Shown: positions 43,644 to 54,970, counted from the first letter of the stretch. The stretch: DNA of 64,000 nucleotides from Neofusicoccum parvum (GCA_020912385.1 CP087208.1:310001-374000), one strand, 5' to 3'. Program-made: numbers and translations. The notes: generated by a model from the sequence alone, not told the origin.

Positions 43644-46260
43644 ATGGATTCCCTGGAGTCTCATACCCAGACGAATGCCTACGAGATCTACACCGGTATC
43701 TGGACAGATTGGTCTCGCGGACGGATTCTTGGGCTCACCCTTACCCTCCAACGTTGGGACGGCAACCTCTTAGTTGCTTTTCTGGCTTTGTTTGTTAGCT
43801 TCGCCGGTACAAGCTTCTGGAGGATAGCCTGCTGTGCCATCCACCATTGTTCTTCCTTGAGGACTGCACAGGATGGAGTGTACCACCAAAGGCAGGCAAT
43901 TCTCCGCAACTCTTACAACGGCATAAGCGGAGTAGTATCTCTCATCCAAACGCTACTGGCATGGCGCAAACACGGGAAGCGCTCCTTTACACGGCTGTTG
44001 CCAATCCTCTGCTTTGCTATGTGTTGCGTCTGCGCCTTTGGCGTCGCCGGCACATTTTCCTCCAAAGTCTCAACCAGCATCGGCAACCAAGTACTCGTCA
44101 ACAGCAACTCAAAATGCGGGTACATAGACCTGTATCAAGACTCAGACCTCACCGACGTGCAAAATGGGTTCTTGCCCTACATGACCCAAGTTGGAACAGC
44201 ACACGCCAGCTATGCTCAACAGTGCTACTCCAACGTTACGGACCTCCAGCAATGCAACGCCTTTGTCAAGAGAAAGCTCCCGACAACCATAACCACCAAT
44301 GCCAGTTGCCCTTTCCCTGAGGAAATGTGCCGAACCAAGAACGGGAATATAATCTTTGACACGGGCTACTTGGACAGCCATAAGGACCTTGGCATCAACA
44401 CTCCTCCGGAAGACCGAGTCTTGTTCAGACGAGTTTCTACTTGTGCGCCTCTCGTTACGGATGGCTACCGCAGGTCTCACAACTACTCCGACGGAGAGGA
44501 GTATGTTCAGTACTACTACGGGCGAGAGCTGTTGCAGAGTCAACTACAGCATCATGACTATGCAAGCCTGACAGCTGACGAGAAGCGCAACTTGACAATC
44601 GAATGGCCAAACGCAACCCTCAACGGCGCTCACTTCGACTTCGATATCAAGTACGTGATGCCTTTTCTCACGCTGAGCGTATCTGTCTGACATCTGCCAG
44701 GGTCATCGACTCCTTCGTCATCAACGGCTCCATGACAAACGACTACTCCGGCTTCCAACCCATCCCGGCCCTCACGCTGCAGGAAGCAGACCTGCACCTC
44801 CTCTTCCTCTCCGCCAACTCGATCCGCTTCTCCGAGCCAGTCTCGGACCCGTGGTACGCGGCGCACCGCACGGTCGCCAACGTGCCGGTCGAGCGCGGCG
44901 CCAACATCTCAGGCACGATGGACGCGATCCTGCAGGACGAGCCGCTCGTGCCGCTCGCCTGCACGGTGGCGGAGCAGTACTGCAACCCGAACGGGGCGGC
45001 GGGCGGCGCGCGCTGCCCGCGGCTGGGCGGCACGTACGAGTCGGAGGCGCTGGCGCGCGGCATCTGGAGCAGCGGCCGCCAGCGCGCCGTGTACCGGTGG
45101 ATCGCCCGCGTCAACACGCTGATCAGCCCGACCATCGACTTCGTCCCTAAGGCCCTGGGCGTCGGCGCGTTGACCGCGAGGTACAAGGCTCAGGGCGGCG
45201 TGCAGGGCCCGCTGCCGGACGACCAGTGGCGGCTGGAGACGGAGTATTGGCACGCCGCGTCGATGGTGGCGCTGCAGTGGTGGGTTGTTAGCATTGCTAC
45301 CGGGCCGTCTGATGCGAGGATTATGCCTTGGTTGGTTACGGTGAATGGTACCGATGAGGGCGGTTTGTGCTCGAACCTGGTATGCGCCCCACCGAGTCTC
45401 CATACTTTGATACCGTCGGAATGCGCGGGTGGTTCGCGGAGAATTGCAACGGGTTCACGCATGGGCAGTTGAAGCATTCATCCGGATGCAAATGCGCAAC
45501 GAAAGAATTGCGAAAGCCATCCGGATGGATGCTTCAACTGCCCATGGACATGTGCGCTTGTTCCCATGCTTTCTGGACCAACCTTGTGCTTGTTGGCCCG
45601 CTTAGGAAAGAACTGACACTTCAACAGAAAGTATTCAACTCCTCGTACCTCAACTTCTCGGTCATCGGCCTTGCGGCAATTCTGATCGTGGGAGGAGTGC
45701 TGATCATTGTGTCCTCCGTTCTCGAGCCCATCATTGCCTTCGTCCAGAGGCGGTGCAAGCTCGACGCCTATTCACGTCTCGAGTGGGCCACGAATGAGAC
45801 GCTGCAGCTGCAGCGGCTGGCTCATGAAGAGCTCGGCCTGGGCACATGGAGGCGCTGCGCGCGATCCGTCCCCGTGACGTATGGTGACGCGTCGCTGGCA
45901 ATGCTTGACCTGCGGGACATTGATCATCCAAGACTAAAGCTGCCGTCCTCGCCAGTTGGGCAGGAGTCTTCTGGGTCACCGGATGATGGCGGACGAGACG
46001 ATTTCGACAGAGACGGAAAGAAGCCCGAAAAGAGGGTACAAGAGATGAAGATCAAACCGCTGGAGCTGACAACAGAGCAAACGAGCCAGGCAGGAGATTG
46101 TGATGGCGAGTGGAAGAGAGACGGGTCAGGGTCGGAAATGGCGTCACCTGTGAGCTTGATGACTGAAGACTCCCCAGTGAGCACGCGCTTCACGCACCAG
46201 AGCAGTATGGGCACCTTGGTGGAAAGAGGAAGCGAGACTATTCCGTCAACGGAGGAGTAG
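43644..46260 (+). CDS. Large multi-pass membrane protein, unknown function
   Basis: Three exons (43644-44650, 44701-45379, 45628-46260) encode 772 aa. There are hydrophobic segments at about 45-70 (LLVAFLALFVSFAGTSFWRI), 120-150 (TRLLPILCFAMCCVCAFGVA) and 585-610 (FSVIGLAAILIVGGVLIIVS). Between the last two lies a large, probably extracellular region with about ten Asn-X-Ser/Thr sequons and paired Cys (CAPLV, CTVAEQYCN, CPRLG). The cytosolic tail is acidic and disordered. This layout, with the conserved junction CSN-L-K-VFNSSYLNFSVIGL, is typical of a lineage-specific family of uncharacterised fungal membrane proteins. Intron 2 (45380-45627) is 248 nt and contains hairpin copy D. Exon 2 after about 44800 is unusually GC-rich compared with exon 1. 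Confidence 0.8.
45460..45546. mobile_element. Hairpin (MITE-like) element, copy D, intronic
   Basis: 87 bp, beginning CATGGGCAGTTGAAGCATTC and ending GCTTCAACTGCCCATG; arms of 29 bp differ at one position. Lies inside intron 2 of the membrane-protein gene, with the spacer inverted relative to copies A, B, C and F. Confidence 0.85.
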
Positions 46261-46656
46261 ATCAAAGCTGGCAGGAGAGGTATCTATGGAATTTTTGCCG
46301 GTGGGTCTTTCGATGAAATGTGGTTGGTGCTTGCCTTCGTCGTTCGGAAGATGCAGGAATGTCCAAAGCAAGTTCTGGAATATCAGCTGAGGGCACCGCT
46401 GTTGTTGAAGTGTTGTGATGGAGTGGAGCGGAAAGAATGCTCCGCAGATGGCGGGCCAATGGTGTCCAAGCACGAAGTGCCCTGCATTGCTGCCTGGTGA
46501 CCGCTGCGCCTCGATTGGCTGCGCCGCGCGTTCCTGTTGGCCGCGACAAGAGTTTCAGCAGCGTTTAACTTTCGAGCCCCTCCCTCGCGATCCCGCGGCC
46601 TACAAAACTCCCACTTCCTCCCACCACTGTACACAAGTGCGCAGATAGATATTACA
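46261..46656. promoter_or_regulatory. Intergenic, upstream of the next gene
   Basis: 0.4 kb between tandem genes; should hold the promoter of the gene at 46657. No gene or repeat recognised. Confidence 0.4.
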
Positions 46657-48249
46657 ATGACGTCTTCCGATCGCAAGGCCGCCGCTCCCGACAGGGATGA
46701 CACGACCCATGACGCAGGTGATTCGCGTGCGCCCGCCCTCTTCGACCCCATCGACGACCACAACGAGATATACAGCACATTCCCCCTGCTGTCGGATTCC
46801 GACAAGGAGCAGCCTCCGCCGTACGCCATCAACAGTGAAACGTGTGACGTGTGCCCGGACAGGGTGGCTGTATGGAAGTTGAAGAGGAGCGATGTGTTCC
46901 TGTCTGCGCTCGCCGCCACCGTGCTGGTCCGTGATGGTGCACTCGCCAAGGCTGATTTGGAGCTGTGAGCTGCCTCCGGGACTATGAATTCTGAACTTTC
47001 CAGCTGATGGCCGAGCGCTGTGCAGCCTCCAGCCCAGGGAACACGCTGAAAGCAGTGACACCGGCTACACGGACCCATTCTCAGCGCTCGCCGTCAACAC
47101 GTATGGCACCATCAGAGAAGTGTTGGAGGGGGCGGCAGAAGGCCCTCTGGAGGCTCATCGGCAGCTCGAAAAAGCAAGGATGAGGAAGGAAGCCATGCAG
47201 GGCACTGGCTCGGGTCCCAGCTCATATGAAACCGGGGACATGGTCAAGTCGGCTATTGGCACCACCGCTGTAGACAAGGACCGCGTCTTGTTTGATTCTA
47301 CGGCTCCTCAGTACTCCGAATCTTCCAACACATACTCTGGACTCACGCCATCCAACAGCACCAGCGCAACGACAGAGACGCTACGGCCCGACTCATCCGC
47401 ATCTCCTTTGGACAACCCGTACGCCGCCGTAGCGGTCAGCACTGGAAAGGGAGTGGCACGCATCATTGGCGCAGGCCTAAAGGCCCCAGCTACATACACT
47501 CATGGATTGGCCCAGGGTTTCAACAACATGCCACGGCTGTATGGTGATGATACGGTGAGGAAGGAAGAGAAGATAGACGGGTTTGGATCTGGCCTGGTCG
47601 CAGCTGGCAAGGTCAGTCTACCATCCACTTGGCGAATTCGTGAATTATTGCAGCAAGAACCTGCTCTTCATATATGAGGAGTTGAAGCATTTGTCCGGAC
47701 GGCAATGTGCAGTGGAGTACTACCAAACCTATCCGGATGAATGCTTCAACTGCCCATTGGGGTAGGCATCTTCTGGCAGTTGCAAAACTGTCCGAACCGA
47801 CCTTGCATCTCAAGCTTTTCTCCTGCGCATAACAGTACTGATGAGCGGTACCTTCCAGGGCCTCGGATACGGTCTGTTTGATGGCATCACCGGCTTGGTT
47901 GCGCAACCTGTTCGTGGTGTTCAAGAGGAGGGAGCAGCCGGATTTTTCAAGGGCTTTGGCAAAGGCTTGGGTGGGCTCGTCTGCAAACCAGCAGCCGGTA
48001 CATTCTGATGATCCAACTAAACTTGGTACACGGCTAATATTTTGATCGGTAGGAGCATGCGGTATTCCCGGGTATGCATTCATGGGCGTCTACAAGTCGT
48101 TGGCAAACTTAAAAAATGACAAGCCCACGCTGGACGACCTTGTTGCCGCCGAGTATGTCGCCCAGGGAGAGCAGGAACTACGCGCTGTTGAAGAGACCGA
48201 GAAAAAACGCATCTTGGACACTTGGCGAGCACTCGACTTGTCGCAGTAA
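46657..48249 (+). CDS. Stand-alone protein resembling the tail of fungal GT28 sterol glucosyltransferases
   Basis: Four exons (46657-46964, 47026-47611, 47859-47997, 48053-48249) give 409 aa; the first intron's acceptor (GTGCAG at 47025) was chosen because it alone keeps frame. The N-terminus is disordered with a PPPYAI motif. The C-terminus reads GFGSGLVAAGKGLGYGLFDG, ITGLVAQPVRGVQEEGAAGF and FKGFGKGLGGLVCKPAAGAC, then GIPGYAFMGVYKSLANLK. From memory of the family, this Gly-rich amphipathic segment follows the catalytic domain in fungal UDP-glucose:sterol glucosyltransferase-like (GT28/GT1) proteins and resembles VPS13/ATG2-type C-terminal membrane-contact segments. Here no glycosyltransferase domain is present between N- and C-terminal parts. 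Intron 2 (247 nt) holds hairpin copy E. A membrane-association role is inference. Confidence 0.7.
47676..47757. mobile_element. Hairpin (MITE-like) element, copy E, intronic
   Basis: About 80 bp. Left arm GAGTTGAAGCATTTGTCCGG, right arm ATCCGGATGAATGCTTCAAC then TGCCCA. Less perfect than the others (GGAG left versus GGGCAG right). The spacer is inverted as in copy D. Located in intron 2 (47612-47858) of the host gene. Confidence 0.75.
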
Positions 48250-50408
48250 TTTCCAAGTGGTGCGGGACAGCCACAAGCAGATCCCTGTTCTCTCCGAATT
48301 CCTAAGTCAACATTTCTAAACTTAAACGACAAGAACTTTCAACAGTAGTCGCTCTGCAACTTTGTTAGACAAAAGTATCTGCATTGATGCAATGATTGCT
48401 TAAGAAACAATGCTGAGATGTTTCGGCTATTGGGTTTCGAAACTTACTTGTAGCTGCTGCACGCTAATTTGGGCGGATGTAACAACTGGAGAGGAAAATT
48501 AGATGATCCAGGATGATGAACTCTGGTTGGCGCGGACAATATTCTGTCCGGAAGAAAATACCAAAGAACCCTTGAAAGTGAAAGGTCGAACGCTCGAGCA
48601 AAAGCCAGACAGAATCCAGTTGCTAACGAAGTCATTCAATAAATACTATAGTGCCGTTGAAGAAAAAGGCCATAGCCTTGGAGCAAGATATGATTTCACC
48701 TCAGGTGTGTGTGTTCCTTGTGTAGTCAGTCAGAACTTAGATATTCCGTTCGTATGACACTCTCTCTCCTTCATGTACTGCAAATATTTCTCTCATCATA
48801 GTCTCTATCATGGCTACATTGATAGCAATTCCAAAGATTTTAACCCACCCGTTTCTGGCTCCACATACGACTTTGGTCATTAGAGGAGTTCTCCAGACTT
48901 CTGAGGCGCATGGATGCTTTTACAGCGTGATAAAATGTAAGCTATTTTTTTTTTGGTAATCTGTGGTTCTCGTTGCACCCTTTTATGGAGGTAGAAAGGT
49001 GGTTGACGCTGTGAAAGTATACGGTAACATTCTTTACTTCTAAAGATGCGTGTAGAAAAAAGAACGCAAACTTTCTCATAAGCAGATGAAATGATTTCAT
49101 TCCTTATGATAGTCACGATCACATCTTCGGTGTGAGTTGCGCCGCGCGTCTCTCACGACCCCGTCCCGCTCGGTTTCACCAAGGAATCAGTCTGACAAGG
49201 AAAGGATTTGCGCCGCTGATCCTTGAGATCGTAGATGGTTAGAGGGAGGACTGAGCCAACGTGATGGGAAGGTGCTTACCCATCTCGTCCTACTTGATCG
49301 GGGCGTGAATGGGCGTGGATGAAATATCAAGCCAAGTCGGCGGTGGAAAGGAAACTCCCGCTCCGAGCTTCCATTCTGCCGGGTCGCAAGCTCAGAGCAC
49401 CTATGATCTGCAGGCCCGGCTAGTCCACTCGCCCCGCCTAAGCAGCCGGCGCGTCCGCGGGTACGCCGTTGAAGCGGGCATACATTAGTGCCTGTTTCAT
49501 CATCTGTATTCCGGTAGCCTGTGACCAAGTGGGGCACCGTGGCTACGAATTATTCACCTGAAATTTGATCCGCGTAAGCTGATGTCAACAGCCGTCATTT
49601 CATATCGAAGCTTGTGGCCCTCACAAGTGCGGTTTCTCTCCTGTACGAGTACTCACCCAGCCACTCTTCACTTCTACTTATAATGCTATTCCTGCAGCTC
49701 AACTCATGATGTAGACTCAGATAAGGTCTTCAGTGGATGATGGATCCTTGGCTCTTCAGGATTACCCCTGGCCATTAGCCGAATGTTTCAGAATGCGTTA
49801 AAAGCGCGTGCAAAAAGGTTCAGGCTTGCCGTCCGACCTAGCGCGGCTATCAACAGAACTACTTACTCTCTTCGCAGTGATGATCATACGTTCTTCTTTC
49901 GTTTCCGCTTCAACCACCAGCTTCAGACGGACTACGGGCTGTTAGTGTAGCCAGTAGCCACAGTGGAGGCTGTGAGATCTCGAACCGGAGAATTCAGGAA
50001 TATCTCCGGACGCTATGATAGGCCCGGTCCCCTGGATTTCGCGGTCTTTCATGATCGATGAGCGTGAAATCACATGAGAAACCAGGCCGGCTTCGCGCTA
50101 GCCAGCAGCCACGGCATCCTTCTCTATGGGCCCTGAGGATCGCTAGCCGAGTCCGGACGCGGCAAACCCCAGGAAGCAAGGGGGACACGGCGAGGCGCAA
50201 ATCATCACACTTCCACTTTTGCGGCATAGCGTGAGATGCTAAGTCGCGGAAAACCTGGCACCTGAGGTGCTGAAGGCTGTGGGCCCCTCTGGACTGCATC
50301 TCGAATGTTGGAAGGCTGAGGCTGAGCATTCCGTGTTTTTTAATTACCTTAATAAAACCTGTCTCCAGGCCGAGTCAACTACGAAATCTACCTTTCTCCT
50401 CGACCATC
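48250..50408. other. 2.2 kb without a supported gene
   Basis: AT-rich in 48.3-49.1 kb, more balanced afterwards. Only short frames with no recognisable motif. The last few hundred bases should contain the promoter of the rhodopsin-domain gene. Confidence 0.45.
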
Positions 50409-51827
50409 ATGCCGGGTGGTGTAGTCCCTCCGCTGGCATTGGTGGAGGCATGGCAGACGGACGCGTACCCCCATGGCGTCCGTGCTGAGCACAGCCTCAC
50501 CGTCATCAGTGTTGTCTTCACTTCCATCGCCATTTTTGTTGTCCTGGCTAGATGTTATGACCGCGCATTGGTCAGGCACAATGCAGGGCTGGACGATGCT
50601 CTGATCTTGGCATCCCTTGTACGTTTCCCCCCCGCAAAGCCGTGCGACGCACTAACAAGCGAAGGTCCCGTTAATCGGACTTTGTATCTGCACAATACTC
50701 TGTGAGTAAGCACACCGCGCAGAAGGGGGGCGGATTCTAATGTGATCCCAGCGGAACAAGTGTATGGCTTTGACCGCCACACCTGGGACTTGACCCCAGA
50801 AATGGCCGCACCGAGCAGAAAGGTGGGTATCAATTCACGTCAGCGAAGCGTCATGCTCACATCAAGTTGGATACAGATTGTGCTTGCGATCTCCATTCTA
50901 TCACTCTCCTGCTGCGGCATTATCAAGGTTTCCATCCTGTTGTTCTACCGTCGAATCGGGGACATCAAGCCGTGGTTCAGGAAAATTGTGACTTTCAACA
51001 TAGCCTTCATTATTGGCTATACGCTTGCCTTCATTCTCGCTATACCTTTCGAATGTTCGCCAACGAGTGCGTACTGGAACAAAGCTAATCCACTATGGAC
51101 TATGAAACACGAGTACCACTGCATCAACGAAGGTGCCAAGCAGACCAGCGCCGGCGCCCTGAGCGCTCTCCAAGATTTGATAACCTGTATATTGCCAATG
51201 GCTCTTTTCTGGGATCTCCGGATATCAAAGCGCTCGAAGGCCGCTCTTTGCGTTGTTTTCGGCTTGGGACTATTGTAAGTCATCAGCACCTTTCAAGATC
51301 CATATCAGCAATGGATTTCCCGTCCTAATCGTAGCATAGCACCTGTGCATGCGGAATCATGCGGACAGTGAAGCTTCACTACGTCTTCTTCGATACATAC
51401 GACTGTACCTGGGCCGCGAGATGGGTCTTTGCTTTGACCCTCATCGAGGCATGCTTGGGTTCCATCTGCGCATCCATACCTGCGCTCAAGAATACCCTGC
51501 AACGCGTACTCCACATCTTCATTGATCCCTTCACGCTCGGCAGCAGCCGGACCTTGCAGGCGTGGCCCCAGACCTCACACAGACAGTACAGCATCCAACC
51601 CAAGCGGAGAAATCCGTTCTTCGTCGATCCATCGGAACGAGAGCTCGTGGCTCCCCACAACACCGCGATTGGTATTTGTCCTGACCTTTCTGTTTACACT
51701 CACACTAATAATGCGGTATTCAGACTCTTTTGGCTCGCAGTCCGAGAGAAGGACACAAGGATCAAAAAGTGTGATTGAGCTGGAAATGACTCACTCTGTC
51801 CAGAAAATACAGCATCAGGGGGTATAG
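50409..51827 (+). CDS. Fungal rhodopsin-domain (PTH11-like) seven-TM protein
   Basis: Five exons (50409-50618, 50665-50701, 50752-51274, 51340-51671, 51724-51827) encode 401 aa. Seven hydrophobic segments are visible: SLTVISVVFTSIAIFVVLAR, ASLVPLIGLCICTIL, IQIVLAISILSLSCCGIIKV, IVTFNIAFIIGYTLAFILAI, ALSALQDLITCILPMALFWD, ALCVVFGLGLFTCACGIMRT and RWVFALTLIEACLGSICASI. Family hallmarks are present: LARCYDRALVRHNAGLDDAL after TM1, SILLFYRRIG after TM3, the FECSPTSAYWN loop, and the DLRISKRSKAALCVVFGLG loop. Such proteins are abundant plasma-membrane proteins in Pezizomycotina, some acting as PTH11-type receptors; ligand and role here are unknown. The cytosolic tail is polar. A 37-nt second exon is required for the frame. 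Confidence 0.88.
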
Positions 51828-52233
51828 GTATTAGACAATAGAGAGACATATATGTATTAGTTGAGTTGAATAATTAATCCAAGCTCCTGTGTTTAAGTAA
51901 CGTTTCCCTGAACCCGATTAAGAAATTGAATCATTCTTTGTTCCATCTCATTACACTAACAATGCACCGACTCTGCTTGCAAGAAGTGTCACCTGACACT
52001 GGAAATTTTGCATTCATCCTTGATCCAAGAACGCTTTTGGACTCCAATCTCTACGAGTGATAGGTGCTATGAAAAAGGAAAGTATCTGTAGGATCCCCCA
52101 AATTGTGCCGAAAAGTAGATTAAGGCGAGTCCGCAATTCGTTCCGCCAAATACTGTGCAGCAGTTCCCAGCCGCACGCAACCCTTCAAATAAAGCAACAA
52201 CTCCAATCCCACCAAAGCCACCATAACCCCAAA
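51828..52233. other. Convergent intergenic region
   Basis: 0.4 kb between the 3' ends of the rhodopsin-domain gene and the minus-strand coiled-coil gene; nothing recognised. Confidence 0.45.
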
Positions 52234-53490
52234 CTACCCCCACTGCTCACTCAACCTCCGAAGCCTCTCCATCCCCTTCGCCAGCCCATCCACAGCACCC
52301 TCACCCTCCTCCACCCCCTCCCGCTCAGCACCGCCCTCCACACCCTTCACCTCCGCCTCCACATTATCCCTCAAATACCTCCCCAACCGCCCCAACTCCC
52401 CAAACACATCCTCCCCCACCTCCCCCCTGATCTCCCGCATGTACGCCTCGACGCCCTGGTCCCTCTCCCCGCCGCAGCTCTCCCGGTGCGCGCGGTACAT
52501 GTCGCGCACCCACACCAGCAGCCTGGCGGCCGTCCGCATTAGCGGCGCGCCGCGCGCCCTGTGCCGCCTGCAGCGCCGCTCCGCCTTGGCGCGCCGCCGC
52601 CGCTCCTCGGCCAGCTCTTGCTGCGTGGCTGCGAGCTCCTGCTCCGTGACCGCGACGTTGTGCTTGAGGATGCGGATGCGCTCGCGCTTGGAGAGGGGCG
52701 CGCGGGGCGGGGTGGTGGGGGAGGCGGCGGTGGAGGAGGGGCGCTGCTTTTTGGCGGGCGGGCGTGGGTCGAGGGCGTGGGAGGGGTGGGGCCGCTTGAG
52801 GGAGGTGGTGGCGGGGGAAGCGCTGGCGGTCTCGCTGTGAGGGGGTGAGGGGGTTGCGTGCGTGTGGGGCGTCGCGAGAGTGGGACCGCGGTCGTATTTG
52901 GGTGAGAGGAGGGAGGACTTCCGCATCATGTTATGGCTGAGTGCCGGAGTGGGTTGAGGGTTGTTCAGAGAGGTGGTCGGAGCGCCGGTTTCGATGGCAG
53001 GTCGTTTGTCTGGTGAGGTGAGATCCAGAATCTCGACCTTGTTGCCGTCGTCCTCGCCGAAGGCCGTGAATGCAAGGTTTCTCTCAGTCGACTCCATCTT
53101 GGACTTCTTTGGACGTCGTCCTTGTCTTGGGATGTACGTCTCGGCCAGTGCTTTGGCTTCTTGAGGTGAGATGGGTAGTTCCCTCGCAGCCTTGCCTTGG
53201 GTAAGTCTGCTGTCGATAATATATCCTTCAGCGTCGAAGTTGCGAAGCTAGAAGCTGACTATCCACTTGGGTATGGCGCCGGCACGGTCAGGGTTAGCGA
53301 AGTATTTTGAGACCTCACAAGCGTGAGCTTCCGAGAGAAGACAATGACGTGGCCAGGCTGGGTATGTGAGTTGAGAGTGAAGGCTCCTTGGCGGGGTTTG
53401 GCCAGAGGGAAGTAGGCCCACGTAAAGAGGCCATTCGCTTGGGTTGGTGGAAGTTGAGGAGGCCTTGGCTGTTGTGGTCTTGATGGACAT
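52234..53490 (-). CDS. Coiled-coil protein, unknown; in-frame TAG or small intron
   Basis: From ATG 53490 (MSIKTTTAKASSTSTNPSEW) one frame runs to 52234, 418 codons, interrupted only by a TAG at 53250-53248. The peptide on both sides looks continuous (GAIPKWIVSF, stop, LRNFDAEGYIIDSRLTQGKA), arguing for a CAG-to-TAG change. Alternatively the TAG is the 3' splice site of a 66-nt intron (53313-53248, weak GTCTCA donor, CTAAC inside), which would also keep frame. The middle is disordered; a coiled coil lies around residues 260-300 (LKHNVAVTEQELAATQQELA, EERRRRAKAERRCRRHR), then an acidic C-terminus. Nuclear localisation is plausible from PPAKKQR. If only the 3' part is translated, ATG 53097 would give 287 aa. 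Confidence 0.6.
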
Positions 53491-54392
53491 TGCAGTAGCC
53501 TTATAAAGAGATGTAGATGTGAGAGAAGGCCTGAAGAAACTCTTGAAGAGATGCTCTGAGAAGAACAAGGCCGAGAGAAGGCGCTCTTTGAAATGAGAAT
53601 AATATACGATCCACCGTGGGAACTGTCTCAATCTGACAGTATCTGTTATGGGAAAGCTGATTTCTACACTTCAACAAGAGCAACTTTCGTTGAGCCATCT
53701 CCTGAAATAGTGGTATGGAGTGAGAGGTATGCACAAAGAAAAGGTTGTAAAGAAATCCACGTGAGGTGCTCCAAAAGAACGCCACCATGAAATGCTCGAA
53801 AGAAAATGGGCAAGCCACAATCGGAAGTTGAATGGTCTGTGACTTGGCGCGTTCACAACCGTCATAGGCAGTTGAAGCATTCATCCGGATGAGTTTGGAA
53901 TTCCTTCACTGGAAATCTGTGTCCGGAAGAATGCTTCAACTGCCTACGTACGAACTTTTCTGCAGCAGTAAAGCAACTATGTAAAATGACACTTCGGGGC
54001 TGGCTAGGTATGAGGATACGAGTTATCTTTCTGGAACCCTTTCAACTTACTATACAAGAACTCGTAGCCAGATTACTACTCGTTGAGAAAGCTGAGGCAA
54101 GATCAGCCGGACTGGATCACATGATTGTTGAAGACAAGGACTCCATGAGGGAATGTCTGGACCCAATGAGGACTGGGCCCTGAAAAAAATCCGTCACTAT
54201 CGACTGCCGCGACTTCCATAATGAGATGAGGCATGTGCAGGTGAGACGCTGACTCTTGCCGCTGCGGAGGTATAAATTTTATGCGCCCCTCCAACCACCT
54301 CCCTCCTCCACGACACCACCATCGCCACTCCAGAAGGCACACGGCTGCCTGCTTTCAGATTCACATACAAACCTCCATCATATCTCATCAAG
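53491..54392. promoter_or_regulatory. Divergent intergenic region with hairpin copy F
   Basis: 0.9 kb between genes starting at 53490 (minus) and 54393 (plus). Contains hairpin copy F and a TATAAA box at 54271-54276, about 120 bp before the plus-strand ATG. Confidence 0.5.
53865..53946. mobile_element. Hairpin (MITE-like) element, copy F
   Basis: 82 bp. Begins TAGGCAGTTGAAGCATTCAT and ends GAATGCTTCAACTGCCTA, with TA at both outer edges. The right arm reads GTCCGGAAGAATGC, one or two mismatches to the left arm. Same spacer orientation as A, B and C. Confidence 0.83.
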
Positions 54393-54970
54393 ATGCCTGA
54401 CAAGAAGGTCAAATTCGCAGAGACCCACATGGGTCCGACTGGAGAAGCCAGTGAGCCGGCCAATCATAGTCCCACGGCCCAGAGCCTGGGCGAATTCCAG
54501 GATGTCCTCGCTGGCGCATACGAAGAATTCAAGAAGATGGAGGTCCGCAATGAGGAGGAGCTGGCGCGTGATCTGCCCAGCGATGTCAACAAGAACGCCC
54601 TCAAGGACATGGTCCGCGAGGCTTCGAGGCTTGGAGCCCAGCGGACCGGCATGGCGTTGATGGAGATGCTCATGGCTGAGTTCAAGTCAGCGGTTGAGGG
54701 TGAGGTCGCCTCGTAAGCCTCCAGCATCCCCGAGTTGTAGGGTTCACTGATACACCACAAGACAGCAAGAGCGTCACGAGCGCCACGAGAGCCGCCGGGG
54801 GTGATCTCCCGGCGCGCTTTGCGCCTCTCACCCATTCGCAGCTCAATGTCGCGCTGGCCAACTTCAACAACCACATGGAAGGCTTTTACTTCTGGATGGA
54901 CAGCATGGGCTTCGCATACAAGCGGCTTGAACAGCTCGACAGGATTCAACCAGAACAACTGAGGCATTGA
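54393..54970 (+). CDS. Small spliced hypothetical protein (174 aa)
   Basis: Two exons (54393-54712, 54766-54970) give 174 aa; the intron has GTAAGC donor and GACAG acceptor, and phases fit. The start MPDKKVKFAETHMGPTGEA follows a TATA box and a TC-rich leader. The protein is soluble and mostly helical: FQDVLAGAYEEFKKMEVRNE, KNALKDMVREASRLGAQRTG and MALMEMLMAEFKSAVEGEVA, then LTHSQLNVALANFNNHMEGF and YFWMDSMGFAYKRLEQLDRI. No known domain. Without the intron the first exon would end as a 107-aa protein, but the second exon is clearly coding-like. Confidence 0.65.

Noticed and set aside
44800..45380. Very GC-rich exon 2 as a sign of horizontal transfer
   Set aside because: Housekeeping exons such as dak1 exons 2-3 show the same local GC-rich codon use, so the contrast is not specific.
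45460..45546. Hairpin copy D as coding sequence (the frame is open through it)
   Set aside because: The open frame exists, but joining CSNL directly to KVFNSSYLNF by a GT-AG intron restores the expected continuity; exonic use would need a poor GAG acceptor.
40768..53946. Hairpin copies as a CRISPR-like array
   Set aside because: Copies are dispersed over 20 kb, sit in introns and intergenic DNA, and lie in a eukaryotic genome without cas genes.
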